Source of the DNA: Actinomycetales bacterium SN12 | Lineage (GTDB): Bacteria; Actinomycetota; Actinomycetes; Actinomycetales; Microbacteriaceae | Length of the DNA stretch: 64,000 nt | Direction: 5' to 3' | Assembly: GCA_002837415.1 (NCBI GenBank) | Contig: PJCV01000001.1 | Span: forward strand, 62,001 to 126,000 | Shown here: piece by piece, positions 63,741-64,000 of the stretch | Numbering within the stretch: the first letter of the stretch is position 1 | Layout: every line of letters begins with the position of its first letter | Made by a program: the position numbers and the translations under genes | The notes under the pieces: model-generated | Database searches by the model: none | What the model was told of the DNA's origin: nothing | What the model saw: the letters and a program-made list of their open reading frames with translations, nothing else

Positions 63741-64000
63741 TGCGGAACCCTTCGGATGGTGGCCCACAGCCCGAAGTCGTGCATCGCCTGGGCGTGCACC
63801 TCCATGGTCTCCCTCGGACCGGTGGCGACGACCGCATGTCCTTCGTTGTGCACGGCGAGCATGAGCGCGGTGGCCTGCTCCTCGGGGTATCCGAAGTAGC
63901 GGCGGAACACGCGAACGACGTAGCTCATGAGATTGACGGGGTCGTCCCAGACGACCAGCTGCCAGGGCACGAGCGGGGCGACCGTGAGCTGCTCATCGAG
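63737..64000 (-). CDS. clpS: ATP-dependent Clp protease adaptor ClpS (5' end outside window)
   Basis: ClpS binds N-degron residues and hands substrates to ClpAP or ClpCP. The open frame runs to the window edge, so the start is missing. The C-terminal 87 codons are present: [72 protein letters not shown]. The D-D-P-x-N-x-M motif and the H-x-x-G-x-A-V segment match ClpS. The gene reads on the minus strand into DUF2017. Confidence 0.95.
   Translation of the reverse strand, partial: LDEQLTVAPLVPWQLVVWDDPVNLMSYVVRVFRRYFGYPEEQATALMLAVHNEGHAVVATGPRETMEVHAQAMHDFGLWATIRRVPQ

Overview
This window is ordinary high-GC actinobacterial chromosome. It most resembles Microbacteriaceae (a Microbacterium-like organism). 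The evidence is GC near 70 percent, GTG starts, -10 boxes of the TAGACT/TAGGCT type set 6-7 nt before start codons (leaderless transcripts), Ala/Glu-rich tails on ribosomal proteins S16 and S2, the GlgE maltosyltransferase route, and the neighbourhoods yceD-rpmF-rnc-mutM-smc-ftsY, rpsP-khpA-rimM-trmD, lepB-rnhB-DUF2469-yraN-comM-dprA and rpsB-tsf-pyrH-frr-cdsA. The genus is an inference from protein style and gene order. I see no rRNA, tRNA, CRISPR array, prophage, transposase or plasmid gene. No gene-free stretch exceeds 300 bases.

Layout. 1-3392: end of recG, coaD, yceD, rpmF, rnc, mutM (DNA repair, CoA, ribosome, RNA processing). 3445-5327: a small minus-strand accessory island with a tandem-GNAT acetyltransferase, the C-terminal relic of a second copy, a 94-residue hypothetical and a 32-residue small ORF behind a good promoter. 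5466-10440: smc, ftsY and a DUF2004 gene. 10437-13060: a half-length VOC gene, lipA and lipB, then a divergent TetR regulator. 13100-14653: ffh. 14735-19906: glycerol genes glpD-glpF-glpK, divergent from a SorC-type regulator with a palindromic operator between them. 19928-21076: a glutamate-cysteine-ligase-like enzyme. 21286-25989: rpsP-khpA-rimM-trmD, dedA, map, a membrane protein and rplS. 26107-32010: lepB, rnhB, DUF2469, yraN, comM, dprA, xerC. 32035-37825: a degenerate M23 protein, rpsB-tsf, pyrH, frr, cdsA and a DivIVA-repeat protein. 37886-42953: a secreted transglycosylase, a small zinc-ribbon-like protein, an AI-2E-family transporter, a three-TM protein with an internal lipobox, and a thioredoxin-TPR protein. 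43013-49402: glgX-glgE-glgB. 49501-54184: cysteine desulfurase, mnmA, ligA. 54300-57925: DEAD-box helicase and acyl-CoA ligase. 57974-61322: gatCAB. 61374-64000: dinB, a P-loop protein, DUF2017 and the end of clpS.

How genes work together. Cysteine desulfurase supplies sulfur that MnmA puts on tRNA. GatCAB makes Gln-tRNA and/or Asn-tRNA by transamidation. RimM, S16, KhpA and TrmD form a ribosome/tRNA maturation operon. Ffh and FtsY are the two SRP GTPases, and LepB cleaves the exported products. GlgX trims glucan, GlgE extends it from maltose-1-phosphate and GlgB branches it. GlpF, GlpK and GlpD import, phosphorylate and oxidise glycerol. YraN, ComM and DprA form a DNA-uptake/processing group.

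The most interesting points are not a new pathway. They are: one dispersed REP-like element read through inside both trmD and gatA; the small-ORF/GNAT island with its gene relic; a half-VOC gene that keeps a precisely spaced promoter; a possible 12-codon leaderless mini-ORF overlapping the smc start; strand-symmetric enrichment of GGATGC/GCATCC; and the unexplained three-TM/internal-lipobox protein coupled to a thioredoxin-TPR gene.
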